Part shown: positions 1 to 7,041 of the stretch, piece by piece | Numbering within the stretch: the stretch's first letter is position 1 | Layout: the number at the start of each line of letters is the position of its first letter | Assembly: GCA_910592205.1 (NCBI GenBank) | Contig: CAJVPJ010001349.1 | Span: 1 to 10,344 of the forward strand | Origin: Paraglomus occultum | Lineage: Eukaryota; Glomeromycota; Glomeromycetes; Paraglomerales; Paraglomeraceae | DNA: 10,344 nucleotides | Direction: 5' to 3' | Program-made: the position numbers and the translations under genes | The notes under the pieces: model-generated | Databases searched by the model: none | What the model was told of the DNA's origin: nothing | What the model saw: the letters and a program-made list of their open reading frames with translations, nothing else

Positions 1-473
1 ATGCACCACACGGGACTACATCGGAGTATTCCACATGTGGAGCAGAAGCCATATCGAGAATAACAATGGTAAAAGACCTTATGGTTATGAGCAACCATGT
101 AATAGTTATCGTCATTAGACTTGGTAAACCCCTTTATGAGTATGTTGCGTTTACTAAGCCATATATTATATCGTCTAAAGTTATTGTCATTGTTATTGTA
201 CTTGTGTGCTGGAAGTGAGTATATTCTTGCAAACTCACTCACAAGTGTTGGCGTGCATTCTTCATTACTTCCAAGTAATACTAGCGTTATCGTCTCATCA
301 AAATAATGCTTACGTTTGCGAATAGCGCAGTAAACGTTGTCAATTTGAGTCGGCTTTACGTTGGTGATTTTCTCGAAAGGAATCCATTCAAGTTTATTGT
401 GTTTATTCACATAACAGGATTGAACCAAATCGCCTATTGCTGGGTTATTAACAGTTCCTGATGCCAACGACAT
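1..473 (-). CDS. Copy A: intact 5' part of an expanded-family fungal protein (partial, runs off the left edge)
   Basis: The minus strand is open from an ATG at 473-471 to the window edge: 157 codons with no stop and no intron needed. Visible landmarks are LEWIPFEKI (residues 28-36), PTQIDNVYCA (41-50), LLGSNEECTPTLVSEFARIY (66-85), a WLSKRN..IKGFTK stretch (105-118) and YYMVA (124-128). A Cys-rich segment, FCSTCGILRCSPVWC (143-157), looks like the start of a zinc-binding or zinc-ribbon module cut by the edge. Copies B and C in this window carry the same landmarks, so the frame is real. I recall this N-terminal region from expanded Glomeromycotina proteins, some with a downstream kinase-like domain, but that domain would lie outside the window and the link is inference. 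No signal peptide or membrane segment is visible. The molecular function is unknown. Confidence 0.8.
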   Translation of the reverse strand, partial: MSLASGTVNNPAIGDLVQSCYVNKHNKLEWIPFEKITNVKPTQIDNVYCAIRKRKHYFDETITLVLLGSNEECTPTLVSEFARIYSLPAHKYNNNDNNFRRYNIWLSKRNILIKGFTKSNDDNYYMVAHNHKVFYHCYSRYGFCSTCGILRCSPVWC

Positions 474-537
474 AGTAACAGGTTGAATTTAAAAGAATTC
501 TTTTTCAAGTTGAAACAAATGTTCGTTGTCAATATTA

Positions 538-584
538 GTGTTACATCGCACATCCGCAGGTACATATTAGTATTACCATTATAA
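538..584 (-). promoter_or_regulatory. Candidate core promoter of copy A, shared with copy C
   Basis: Reading the minus strand, a TTATAA box (584-579) is followed by TGTGCGATGTAACAC (552-538), then an A-rich leader and the ATG at 473. Copy C has the same order: TTATAA at 9976-9981 and TGTGCGCTGTAACAC at 10010-10024. The distances to the start region are similar. Conservation of non-coding sequence between diverged paralogs suggests promoter or 5' UTR function, or simply a duplication unit that included the promoter. Confidence 0.45.
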
Positions 585-778
585 ATCTTATTTACCTATT
601 ACTGTACGCCATACATCTTCCAGCGTTTTATATTCTAATACTTTTATTTTTATTATTCTTGTCATGCTAAGTAATATGTCATAAGAATATAACTGACCTT
701 TGCCAAGTCTCAAGCACTTTGGGTAGTGTAGCGTAAACGCCTATCAATAATAGTAATTTAGTATACATTATGTTCTAA

Positions 779-804
779 ACCGATCTGGTCATCAGACCGA
801 TCTG
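779..804. repeat. Short direct repeat ACCGATCTG x2
   Basis: ACCGATCTG occurs at 779-787 and again at 796-804, followed by a further GATC-containing stretch. The central GGTC/GACC words also make the block imperfectly palindromic. It could be a factor-binding site upstream of copy A or a remnant of a transposon end. No partner was seen in the window. Confidence 0.4.
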
Positions 805-972
805 AGATCTCATTGGTCAATCTTGCCCTACTTATGCCACCTGATATTAATTCAAAAAGGCACTATATTACGTAATCGTTGTTTTTTCTTTGCTAAAAGG
901 TGGACTTTGCAAATCTGTTCTTGATCCCTCAAGAATTTAATTCTAAGCGGAGTTTCCAGATAATTTAATTGG

Positions 973-1003
973 GGCTGAAGCTGAAACAGGCTGAAGCTGA
1001 AAC
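973..1003. repeat. Tandem duplication of a 16-bp unit
   Basis: The unit GGCTGAAGCTGAAACA is present at 973-988 and again, minus its last base, at 989-1003. Each unit contains a smaller GCTGAA(G/A) repeat. It is probably replication slippage; no coding frame runs through it. Confidence 0.6.
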
Positions 1004-1622
1004 GCTCGTGACTTGAAATTAATCACGTAATCAGTGGGGGTGGTAGCTATAAGGAGTATAGAGGCGGGCAAACGATTAATTAAATTAGATCATTTGGAGT
1101 TTTAGTTTAGTCGCTTAAAGTAATCACCGAAACAAGGGCGGTGAACTGAAGCTAAAAGTTGAACATTCTCCTGCCGCTCCAAACATACCTACGCGAAAGA
1201 TATTCGCTCTCCCAAAACCCAGGCTACCGCATTCATTAGCTCAATTAATTTAGTGAAATTGTCTTTGCAAAATTAGTAATTACAGGCAATGTTAATGGCT
1301 TATTAGTATACGATTTGCAATGGTTGCGTGATTTACTTATTCGCAACAGACATTGCGTGATTATACGAACAATTGAATACACCTTTAGATACACAAATAC
1401 CCGGCTTCATATTCGCATTTCTCATTTATAACTCATAATTACATTTCATTCTAGTAGAAAGTAGTGGTCCATATACTTTACTCGATTGAGCTTTATCTCG
1501 TTGATAATGCCGGAAACAATAATTTCTATCTGCTATATACATTCCCCATCGAAAAAAATGGGTACACATTTTTTGATAATACGTAACAAGTTTATTATTA
1601 ACTGTTTTATTTTTTTACTCAA

Positions 1623-1672
1623 AAGGCGGATAAATGACTAATTAGTTAATTAGTATTTTGTCTAACCGCCTT
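1623..1672. repeat. Nested inverted repeats at the 3' end of a Tc1/mariner remnant
   Basis: The outer arms AAGGCGG (1623-1629) and CCGCCTT (1666-1672) enclose a perfect palindrome ACTAATTA-GT-TAATTAGT (1637-1654). The right arm overlaps the C-terminal end of the transposase remnant. It may be a fold in the 3' region of the old element, but no matching terminal repeat was found on the other side. Confidence 0.4.
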
Positions 1673-2000
1673 CAGCATCAATGCCGGTTTCGGATGCACC
1701 GAAGATTTTTTTTCTTTTTGTGCCACCAAATTTTTGATACTTTTCTTTAAATGGTCCAATATTTTCAATAAAATTCGAGCCTGGACTGTATGAAAGTCGA
1801 GGAAAAACTCGGCTCGGAAGACGTTCTTCCAAGTCACGCTGAATATCTCGTGGGGTAGGTTATCTTGTTGGAAAATCCACTTACGACCATCTTACTGCAT
1901 TTGCGTTGTCATACAAATAATCATCTAAATTTTCCGAGTCTAAAAAAGACGCGGTATTTCTACGCTACTCTTTTCGCCGAAAACTGTAGCATAGGAAGGA
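1646..2000 (-). pseudogene. Decayed Tc1/mariner transposase fragment (C-terminal half)
   Basis: The minus strand carries the C-terminal catalytic landmarks of a Tc1/mariner DDE transposase, spread over several frames. WIFQQDNLPH (around 1850-1880) contains the second catalytic Asp, with its codon at 1862-1864. A second frame gives SYSPGSNFIENI (around 1760-1790), the degenerate counterpart of the family's SPDLNPIEN box with its Glu codon at 1764-1766. LDHLKKSIKNL and KAVRQ follow towards 1646. The Asp-to-Glu distance is about 98 bp, close to the 105 bp expected for DD34E with small deletions. Frameshifts and the lost Asp of SPD show it is dead. Sequence towards 2000 may hold a worn beta-strand region; the N-terminal DNA-binding half was not found. 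No clear terminal inverted repeats were seen. Confidence 0.75.
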
Positions 2001-2690
2001 TACAGCTTTGTTGGAAATTACTTAATTTCAAATCAGTAATTGGTTACTCTCCCGAGATTGTTGACTCAACCGCTCTTGCGAGAGGCTAACTGGAATGATA
2101 AAAATGCTGATTATTTATTACAGACTATGCTTATGTGTAGTTTGTAAATTTATTTGTTTAAATTATGTAAATGGTAGCGAGTTGAAGTATTATTTCCTAA
2201 GGAGCTTTCACCGTAGTAACAACACGTTGCGTATAAAACGTGCATACACAAAATAATTTTAAAGGTAATAGTAAAATGTGATATGAATTAAAGCACTAAT
2301 TTTGCGACTGCAAACATTTAGAATGTAGTTAGCTCGAGGAGAAATCTGGTGCAAATTAGAGAAAAAAAATATTAATTTTCTACAACCACAAGGGCAGAAC
2401 ACTTTTATTTTAGTCATAGACGATTAAAAAAATACAGATTATATTGATAATTAATGAATAATCTGGGATTTGAGATGTCGCCATACCATATACCATGTGT
2501 AACAAAAAAATTCCATAACAAATAAAAAATAATAACTCAACAACGTGTGAGATTATTGACAGTTTAAAAATACATAATTATAGTGTTATCTCTATTTTCT
2601 AAACAAGCTCACATATGTTTTCTGTTGATACAATTAAAATTATCCAAAATTGCGTCTTATTCTTCAGTCATAAACAGTTTAATACTTTAA
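2001..2690. other. AT-rich intergenic, nothing recognised
   Basis: No gene, transposase motif or structured repeat was identified. The short open frame at 1865-2089 on the plus strand lies opposite the transposase remnant and looks like a shadow. The stretch may be flanking or terminal sequence of the two Tc1/mariner remnants on either side, but no matching ends were found. Confidence 0.5.
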
Positions 2691-2716
2691 CCTAAACATT
2701 AGTTTTTTAACACTAT

Positions 2717-3420
2717 GTGCCACATGTGTTTAAGTCGGGATTATTGGATAGCCAGTCAATATAGTCTGAATACCATTTACTCTCTTGGAACAACGTGAAG
2801 TATGCTTCAGATCATTGTCTTGTCGCGGACATCAGTTATTACCATACATATTGTGAGCGGCAAGGAAGAGCCGCATCTGCAATATACAGTACTTACATTA
2901 CAGGGTCCATATTAATACTTGTGAGGCAAAATAAAGATGTTTTTCTCTTTCGGAAATGCTTCCCCATGCTATGACTTTTGGCGCAATCTTGGTAATCAAC
3001 GAATAGATTTTTATGCAGCCAACGCAACGGATCTTGCTCCGAAAAAATTGATAAATCTCATCAGTGAATAAATTTGATATCAGTTGTCTTGTAAATGTGC
3101 TTGCACCCAAGCTTTTCATTGTTTAATATTCTGATTGGTAGGTAACGGCATTACACAAAGCATAGAGCTCTTACTTTTTTTTTACGTGTCGCCAAATAGT
3201 ATTATGTGAAATGGAAACAATTTGTGTCTGTTGTACAGAACCAGCAAGCTTCCGCATTTATAGAATATTATGGCGTGCATGCTATTTGAAGCGTTAGAAC
3301 ACTTTGTATAATCTTAGAATAACGTCCGTCTTTCTTTTTGTGCTCAACATCTCCCGTATCTCAAAGTTTTATCAAATCGTCAGCAACAGCATGATGAAGC
3401 TTGGTTTTTTAACAGTAATG
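2717..3420 (-). pseudogene. Second decayed Tc1/mariner transposase, nearly full length
   Basis: Read on the minus strand, the pieces come in the correct order but in different frames. TGDVEHKKKDGRYSKII (around 3365-3310) is the linker after the first helix-turn-helix. VSISHNTIWRHVKKK (around 3225-3180) is the second helix-turn-helix. FTDEIYQFF (around 3070) holds the first catalytic Asp, and PKVIAWGSISER (around 2985-2950) is the WG.IS strand. QDNDLKHTSR (around 2822-2793) holds the second Asp. DWLSNNPDLN (2757-2728) is the box before the catalytic Glu, which is replaced here. There are several internal stops and frameshifts, so it is inactive. It lies on the same strand as the remnant at 1646-2000, but its landmarks are better preserved, so it is a separate insertion rather than an interrupted half. 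Confidence 0.8.
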
Positions 3421-3559
3421 GTCGCTGAGCTTCAAGTCTCGAGTTGACCATTATCGCAAAGGAGCAAATAACAGAATAACAGGTTTGGTCGAGACATTTA
3501 TTGTTTAAATATAGTTTATTAAAACGGGTAATTTATTGAAAATTAAGACGCCTTTGTAA

Positions 3560-4083
3560 TCATAACGCGCTTTCTTGTTTACCTACAAAATGAATTGAAT
3601 TTTCGGAATGGCGTTTTTTTTTCGTTACATAATGTATAAATCTGGATGTAATTAGTAACAGTTAAAAAAAAGTTGTTGTTATTGTTGTTGTTGTTTTTTT
3701 TTTAAATTTTAATAAATAAAGTTATTATATAGTCAACCTCGTTAATTCCAATCTTTTAATGTGTTGAGCTCGAAAACAATCTATTTTTATTTATTGACAT
3801 AAAAATTTGCTTACCCAAACTTATGGTAAATTTCTGTAATCCGCAATCCAAGGCAGTTGTGAAAACATACCATACAGAATTTCTCGTTAATATGCAAACT
3901 TGTAATCCGATTAATCTCATCATAACTTTCCTCTTTGAATTTGTTTTCTGATAAGTTATACAAACAGATAGTCAGATACTTGGAGATACTGAGAAAATAC
4001 CAACCGATAAAGACTATAGAAATCATTACGGGCATTAAACCATTAGAGCAGTACGAATAATGCGAAAAAGAGAGTGAAAACAT
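3560..4083 (-). CDS. Possible two-exon small protein of unknown function
   Basis: Exon 1 runs 4083-3815 from an ATG in an A-rich context. It ends at a strong donor, GTAAGC (3814-3809). A suitable acceptor, ACTAATTACATCCAG, ends at 3642 with a CTAAT-like branch point, giving a 173-bp intron. Exon 2 (3641-3560) then continues in phase to a TGA. Total coding length is 351 bp, 116 residues. Residues about 18-33 (MPVMISIVFIGWYFLS) could be one membrane segment or signal anchor. The rest is polar, with a KKKRH basic patch near the C-terminus. Three AATAAA signals follow on the minus strand (3537-3532, 3520-3515, 3502-3497). No family is recognised. Fortuitous signals in AT-rich DNA are a real alternative, so confidence is low. 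Confidence 0.3.
3672..3703. repeat. TTG microsatellite followed by a T10 run
   Basis: Imperfect (TTG)n at 3672-3693 runs into ten T at 3694-3703. In the two-exon model at 3560-4083 this lies within the intron, as an A-run followed by CAA repeats on the minus strand. Confidence 0.7.
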
Positions 4084-4498
4084 TTTTAAGATTTACTAGA
4101 CAAGAATATACATTCGACATCAATAGTTAAAATTGAAATTCAAGTAAGCGACAATTACATATTGACAGTTTCTCACATCTAAAGCGAGATGACATAATCA
4201 AATTAGAGTCCATCTTGTGTACTTTGCAACAACAATTAACTAAATAAAATTTAAGTTGTAAATAAATAATTGTCGAATTTAGCATAAGCAAGTTTGGCTT
4301 ATTGGAGAACCATAATCGTTAATCTGAAGACGCTGTCAATCCAACTCTGAATTAACGAGATCGACTATGTGATATTAAAACCGTCAGTTATTATTTTTGG
4401 TATTCATACTATAAACCAAAGGTAGTATTGTTTTTTCGGAAGTTTCTGTGATAAATTCGTTCACCTATGTAAAATATTATTGTCGTCTGTAAATGGTA
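4084..4498. other. AT-rich intergenic, nothing recognised
   Basis: No open frame of note and no repeat or mobile-element motif was seen. If the gene model at 3560-4083 is right, its promoter would lie here; no clear TATA box or other element stands out. Confidence 0.5.
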
Positions 4499-4705
4499 TT
4501 ATACAAATAGGCAGCAATTTTTATTGATGTAAAATTGTTGAGATAGAATTCGTCTCGTGTTTATCGTGTATAAAATACCCTGATCACGCGTAAACAGTAG
4601 AACATACATCATTCCTTCATTGCCATTGGACGGGTTGTTCGACCTTGCAGGTAGATCTTCGGGACGGGGAATAATATATGTCTTAAATAATATTAATATA
4701 CGCAT
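4499..4705 (-). CDS. Hypothetical short open frame, possibly an exon
   Basis: This is a 68-codon minus-strand frame. Only its first two thirds look protein-like: YIIPRPEDLPARSNNPSNGNE, encoded by about 4690-4615, is locally far more GC-rich than its surroundings. A possible acceptor, ATTATTTAAG, lies just upstream of ACATATATT, so this could be an internal or terminal exon rather than a gene starting at 4705. The tail is AT-rich and unremarkable. No family is recognised and no partner exon was found, so it may be a stray gene fragment. Confidence 0.25.
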   Translation of the reverse strand: MRILILFKTYIIPRPEDLPARSNNPSNGNEGMMYVLLFTRDQGILYTINTRRILSQQFYINKNCCLFV

Positions 4706-5183
4706 TTCAGTTCAGTAGAAATTTGATTGGTTTACTAAACCTAATAATCAAATTTTCTTCCTTTCTTTTAACTTGACATGGTTTCTTTGTTAAAATTACG
4801 GAGTTGGCCATATTATAATACGAAGAATTAATTTATCGAACAATTTATCGGATGGTGAAATTTGAGACATCTTTCTTTACAAAGTCCTGATTAGAAAGTG
4901 TATGACAATGGTTGTTTAGTTACACGACCGGCATATATAGTAATAGTAATATGATTGTAGCGATATAAACTGCAATTACCAAAGACCTTCGTCGAGAAAG
5001 AGAATTGTATGGAATAAATTATGATAACTAGTCGCGCGCCGGTTTATGAACTCTACAATAATTAGCTGCCACACAAGCTAACTTGTTGTCTTTAGTATCC
5101 GAACATACTACAAATAGCCATAACCATACCAGGTTACGGGAAAGTCACGACACACTTGAAATTCTAATTGTCTTATTCAGACT
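4706..5183. other. Intergenic region upstream of the broken copy B
   Basis: No gene or mobile element is recognised. The last 40 bp before the copy B start (CACTTGAAATTCTAATTG and following) resemble the A-rich leader of copy A. The TTATAA / TGTGCG block shared by A and C was not found here. Confidence 0.45.
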
Positions 5184-5650
5184 ATGTTGTCAGTTCCAGG
5201 AGTCAAGATATGCGATTGAAAGCTTGGTCCAAGCCTCCTTAGAAGACGGTCGACTATGAATATGCTTGACACCTACGAATCCTGGACACGGATAAAAAAA
5301 ATGTCTGTTATTTTTTCGTCAAGGCATTTATGATACCCGACAGTAAAAAGACAACTCGACTCGACAACATCTACTCCACTGTGGCTTAAACGCCAATAAC
5401 AGTGGTATTAGTATTACGTGAAAGCGATTCCAACACTTGTGAATATACTCACTTCTGACACACGAGTACAACAATAATGACACTAGCTTTAGAAGATATT
5501 ATCGAATGGCTTTCATTCGTCGTCGCAACCAACTCATAATGGGATTTTACCGAGCATGACGATAACTACTACATGGTTGCTGATAAACTCTTTTTACCCT
5601 TGTTACACTCGATATGGGGGTTCTGCATCGCTACTTTACGAGAGTGTAGA
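5184..5650 (+). pseudogene. Copy B: broken paralog of copies A and C
   Basis: This stretch aligns along its length with the coding strand of copy A, from the ATG (5184) to the FCS segment, but it is disrupted. The frame from the ATG stops after eleven codons. Recognisable pieces appear in different frames. AGCTTGGTCCAAGCCTCCTT (5221-5240) matches copy C, and GACAACATCTACTCC matches the IDNVY region. HEYNNNDTSFRRYYRMAF and RRRNQLIMGFY (about 5461-5550) match HKYNNNDNNFRRY..KRNILIKGF of copy A. DDNYYMVA follows at about 5558-5581. Relative to copy A, a 14-bp deletion near 5441 and an 11-bp deletion just before it break the SNEECTPTLVSEFARIY segment. The start of the Cys-rich stretch is barely visible near 5620-5650. 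It lies about 230 bp upstream of the PAP2 gene, on the same strand, with no functional link. Confidence 0.85.
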
Positions 5651-5875
5651 TTAGATTAAGGGTACGGACAAGAGAAAAGACCATTATCGCGATGCGAATC
5701 CAGTAATTTCTCTGCTCACTTCACTTTGTTCCTTCCAAATCGTCTTTATCATTGTTCTTCTCCAACTCCTCGCACAATGTCGTACTAACATACTGATTGG
5801 TTAACAGCCTAGCACATACAAAACCTAATGGTAATTAAACTTTACATTCTGATCTATCGAGCCGGAATACTTAGC
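5651..5875 (+). promoter_or_regulatory. Likely 5' region of the PAP2 phosphatase gene
   Basis: The stretch is pyrimidine-rich (about 5705-5775), with an inverted CCAAT box (ATTGG, 5796-5800). A perfect TACTAAC (5783-5789) sits 18 bp upstream of an AACAG acceptor ending at 5807, so a 5' UTR intron is possible; a GTACGG near 5660 is one candidate donor. An in-frame TAG at 5810-5812 rules out coding extension further upstream without another intron. A second in-frame ATG lies at 5828. Confidence 0.4.
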
Positions 5876-6750
5876 ATGGTTATATTGAAAGTCTTGGATA
5901 AGGTATAATTTCGTCCTTGGTGATAGCGAAAGCAAAACGATTTGCCGTTATCTAGCTTGATTGGATTGGTTTCTGACAAACGAGCAAGACATATTGACTA
6001 GTACATATTTTCTTTTTCAAGACTAAACTATGGATGGGCATATTAGCCGCTTGTACGTTTGTTTATTTTAGAGATGCCCATGTAATATTCGTTATCCTAG
6101 GAGCAATAACGACTTGGATACTAGGTGAGGTCATTTATGTTCCATGTACAATATGCACTGTTCGTTCGATCTCTCTAATTCGCACATTGATGTCATAACT
6201 CTTGGAGGATGTTTTTCCAATTTGCTTTCCAACCCCATTCGAAACGTCTCTCGATTTCCTTAAACCATGTGCACACACACTCTATTTACCCCTTGTTTCT
6301 CTTTCTTCACACTCCCGTTCTCAAGTTCGAATACTAAAGCGCCTAATCCGCCAACCGCGTCCGAAATCCGGCTCAAAGCCCAGCACTTATGGCATGCCGT
6401 CAACTCATTCAGCCTCGACCATCTACTTTGCGGTCTACATATCGCTCTACATCGCATCATCCACCCGCACCTTGACGGTTCCTCTCACTCTTTTTATTAC
6501 CATTCTACTCATCGCGGCATTGTCTGTCGTCTGGTCCCGTGTCGAGCTAGGACATCACACTCGCGGACAGGTGATCGCTGGGACGATGGTCGGGTGCTTG
6601 TGTGCAAGACTGTGGCATTCGCTCTGGTGGGAGTATGCATTGCCATTGTCGGTTGACTTGGGTTTGAACAAGAGGCTAGGCGTGCACGAAATTGGAATCG
6701 TCGTTGGATACGTGTGGGATGTGTTTAGAGAGCATGTAACGGTAAGGTAG
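5876..6750 (+). CDS. PAP2-superfamily membrane phosphatase, dolichyldiphosphatase-like (3 exons)
   Basis: Exons at 5876-5902, 6022-6124 and 6326-6750 join in phase to 555 bp, 184 residues. Introns are 5903-6021 (GTATAA...CAAG) and 6125-6325 (GTGAGG...CAAG with a pyrimidine tract). All three PAP2 phosphatase motifs are present: K-x6-RP at residues 48-56 (KRLIRQPRP), PSTH at 68-71 and SR-x5-H at 114-121 (SRVELGHH). The residue three further on is Gln125 rather than Asp, as in dolichyldiphosphatases. About five membrane segments are visible (13-25, 30-47, 72-88, 93-113, 126-143). By family knowledge it would hydrolyse a lipid (pyro)phosphate such as dolichyl diphosphate in the ER membrane; the substrate is inferred. 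The protein is short for this family (about 240 residues in yeast Cax4). ATG 5876 has the better context (AGCATGG); the in-frame ATG at 5828 would add 16 residues. Exon 3 is strikingly GC-rich. Confidence 0.88.
5903..6021 (+). other. Intron 1 of the PAP2 gene
   Basis: Donor AAG|GTATAA and acceptor TTTTTCAAG, 119 bp, phase 0. A TTGAC near 5994-5998 fits a branch point. Joining gives LDK|TKLW, continuous with the membrane segment that leads into the FRDAHV stretch. Confidence 0.75.
6125..6325 (+). other. Intron 2 of the PAP2 gene
   Basis: Donor CTAG|GTGAGG, acceptor CCGTTCTCAAG preceded by a long pyrimidine tract, 201 bp, phase 1. Joining gives TTWIL-V-RILKRLIRQPRP, restoring the hydrophobic run into the first phosphatase motif. 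Part of the intron (6202-6325) is stop-free in the downstream frame, which could mislead a gene finder into starting the protein at 6202. Confidence 0.8.
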
Positions 6751-7041
6751 CAAAAATAAGCGTGACTAACGCTCGTCATTACGGGTTTACGAGGTGGTAG
6801 TAGTTAAAAGATAGTAGTCTTGATTTATATAATGTCAATATAGATGAGATAAATTATAGATCTCTGTATTTGAGTCCCCATGGGATTTTGTGCAGGACCA
6901 TCCGTTCGAGTAAAGAAAAGTTGGGTGAAAACCAGCCGTTGATTAATTCATACATCAATGTCGAATGTAAATAAGGGTTTCCTCGCATGTCGGGTATAAA
7001 TCACATGGGGGCAAGTGAACATTTGATTATGTAAGCTAAAA
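6751..7041. other. 3' flank of the PAP2 gene
   Basis: No gene is recognised. An AATAAG (6756-6761) just after the stop is a weak polyadenylation-signal candidate. The rest may hold the old promoter of the following relic. Confidence 0.4.

Larger units (their letters stand above)
585..1620. other. Intergenic, no gene recognised
   Basis: This stretch of about 1 kb has no long open frame on either strand and no recognisable coding remnant. It holds two small repeats, listed separately, and a hairpin at 1553-1574 with arms AAAAAATG / CATTTTTT and a 6-bp loop. The part nearest copy A may include its upstream regulatory sequence. Confidence 0.5.

Noticed and set aside
121-306. 61-codon plus-strand frame
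   Set aside because: It is antisense to copy A, whose protein frame is conserved in copies B and C.
1553-2510. Possible terminal inverted repeats for the first Tc1/mariner remnant (ACACATTTTTT near 1567 against ATGTGTAACAAAAAAA near 2498)
   Set aside because: Only about eight bases agree before the low-complexity A/T run; this is not distinguishable from chance.
4600-4660. tRNA-like B box (GGTCGAACAACCC on the minus strand)
   Set aside because: No matching A box, acceptor stem or anticodon arm could be laid out around it.
6267-6656. 129-codon plus-strand frame and two minus-strand frames over the PAP2 exon
   Set aside because: These are shadow frames of the GC-rich PAP2 exon, with no motif support.
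6202-6750. Single-exon reading of the PAP2 gene from ATG 6202
   Set aside because: Its first 41 codons lie in a stretch with donor and acceptor signals at both ends and do not look like a PAP2 N-terminus; the spliced model keeps the helix and the first motif continuous.
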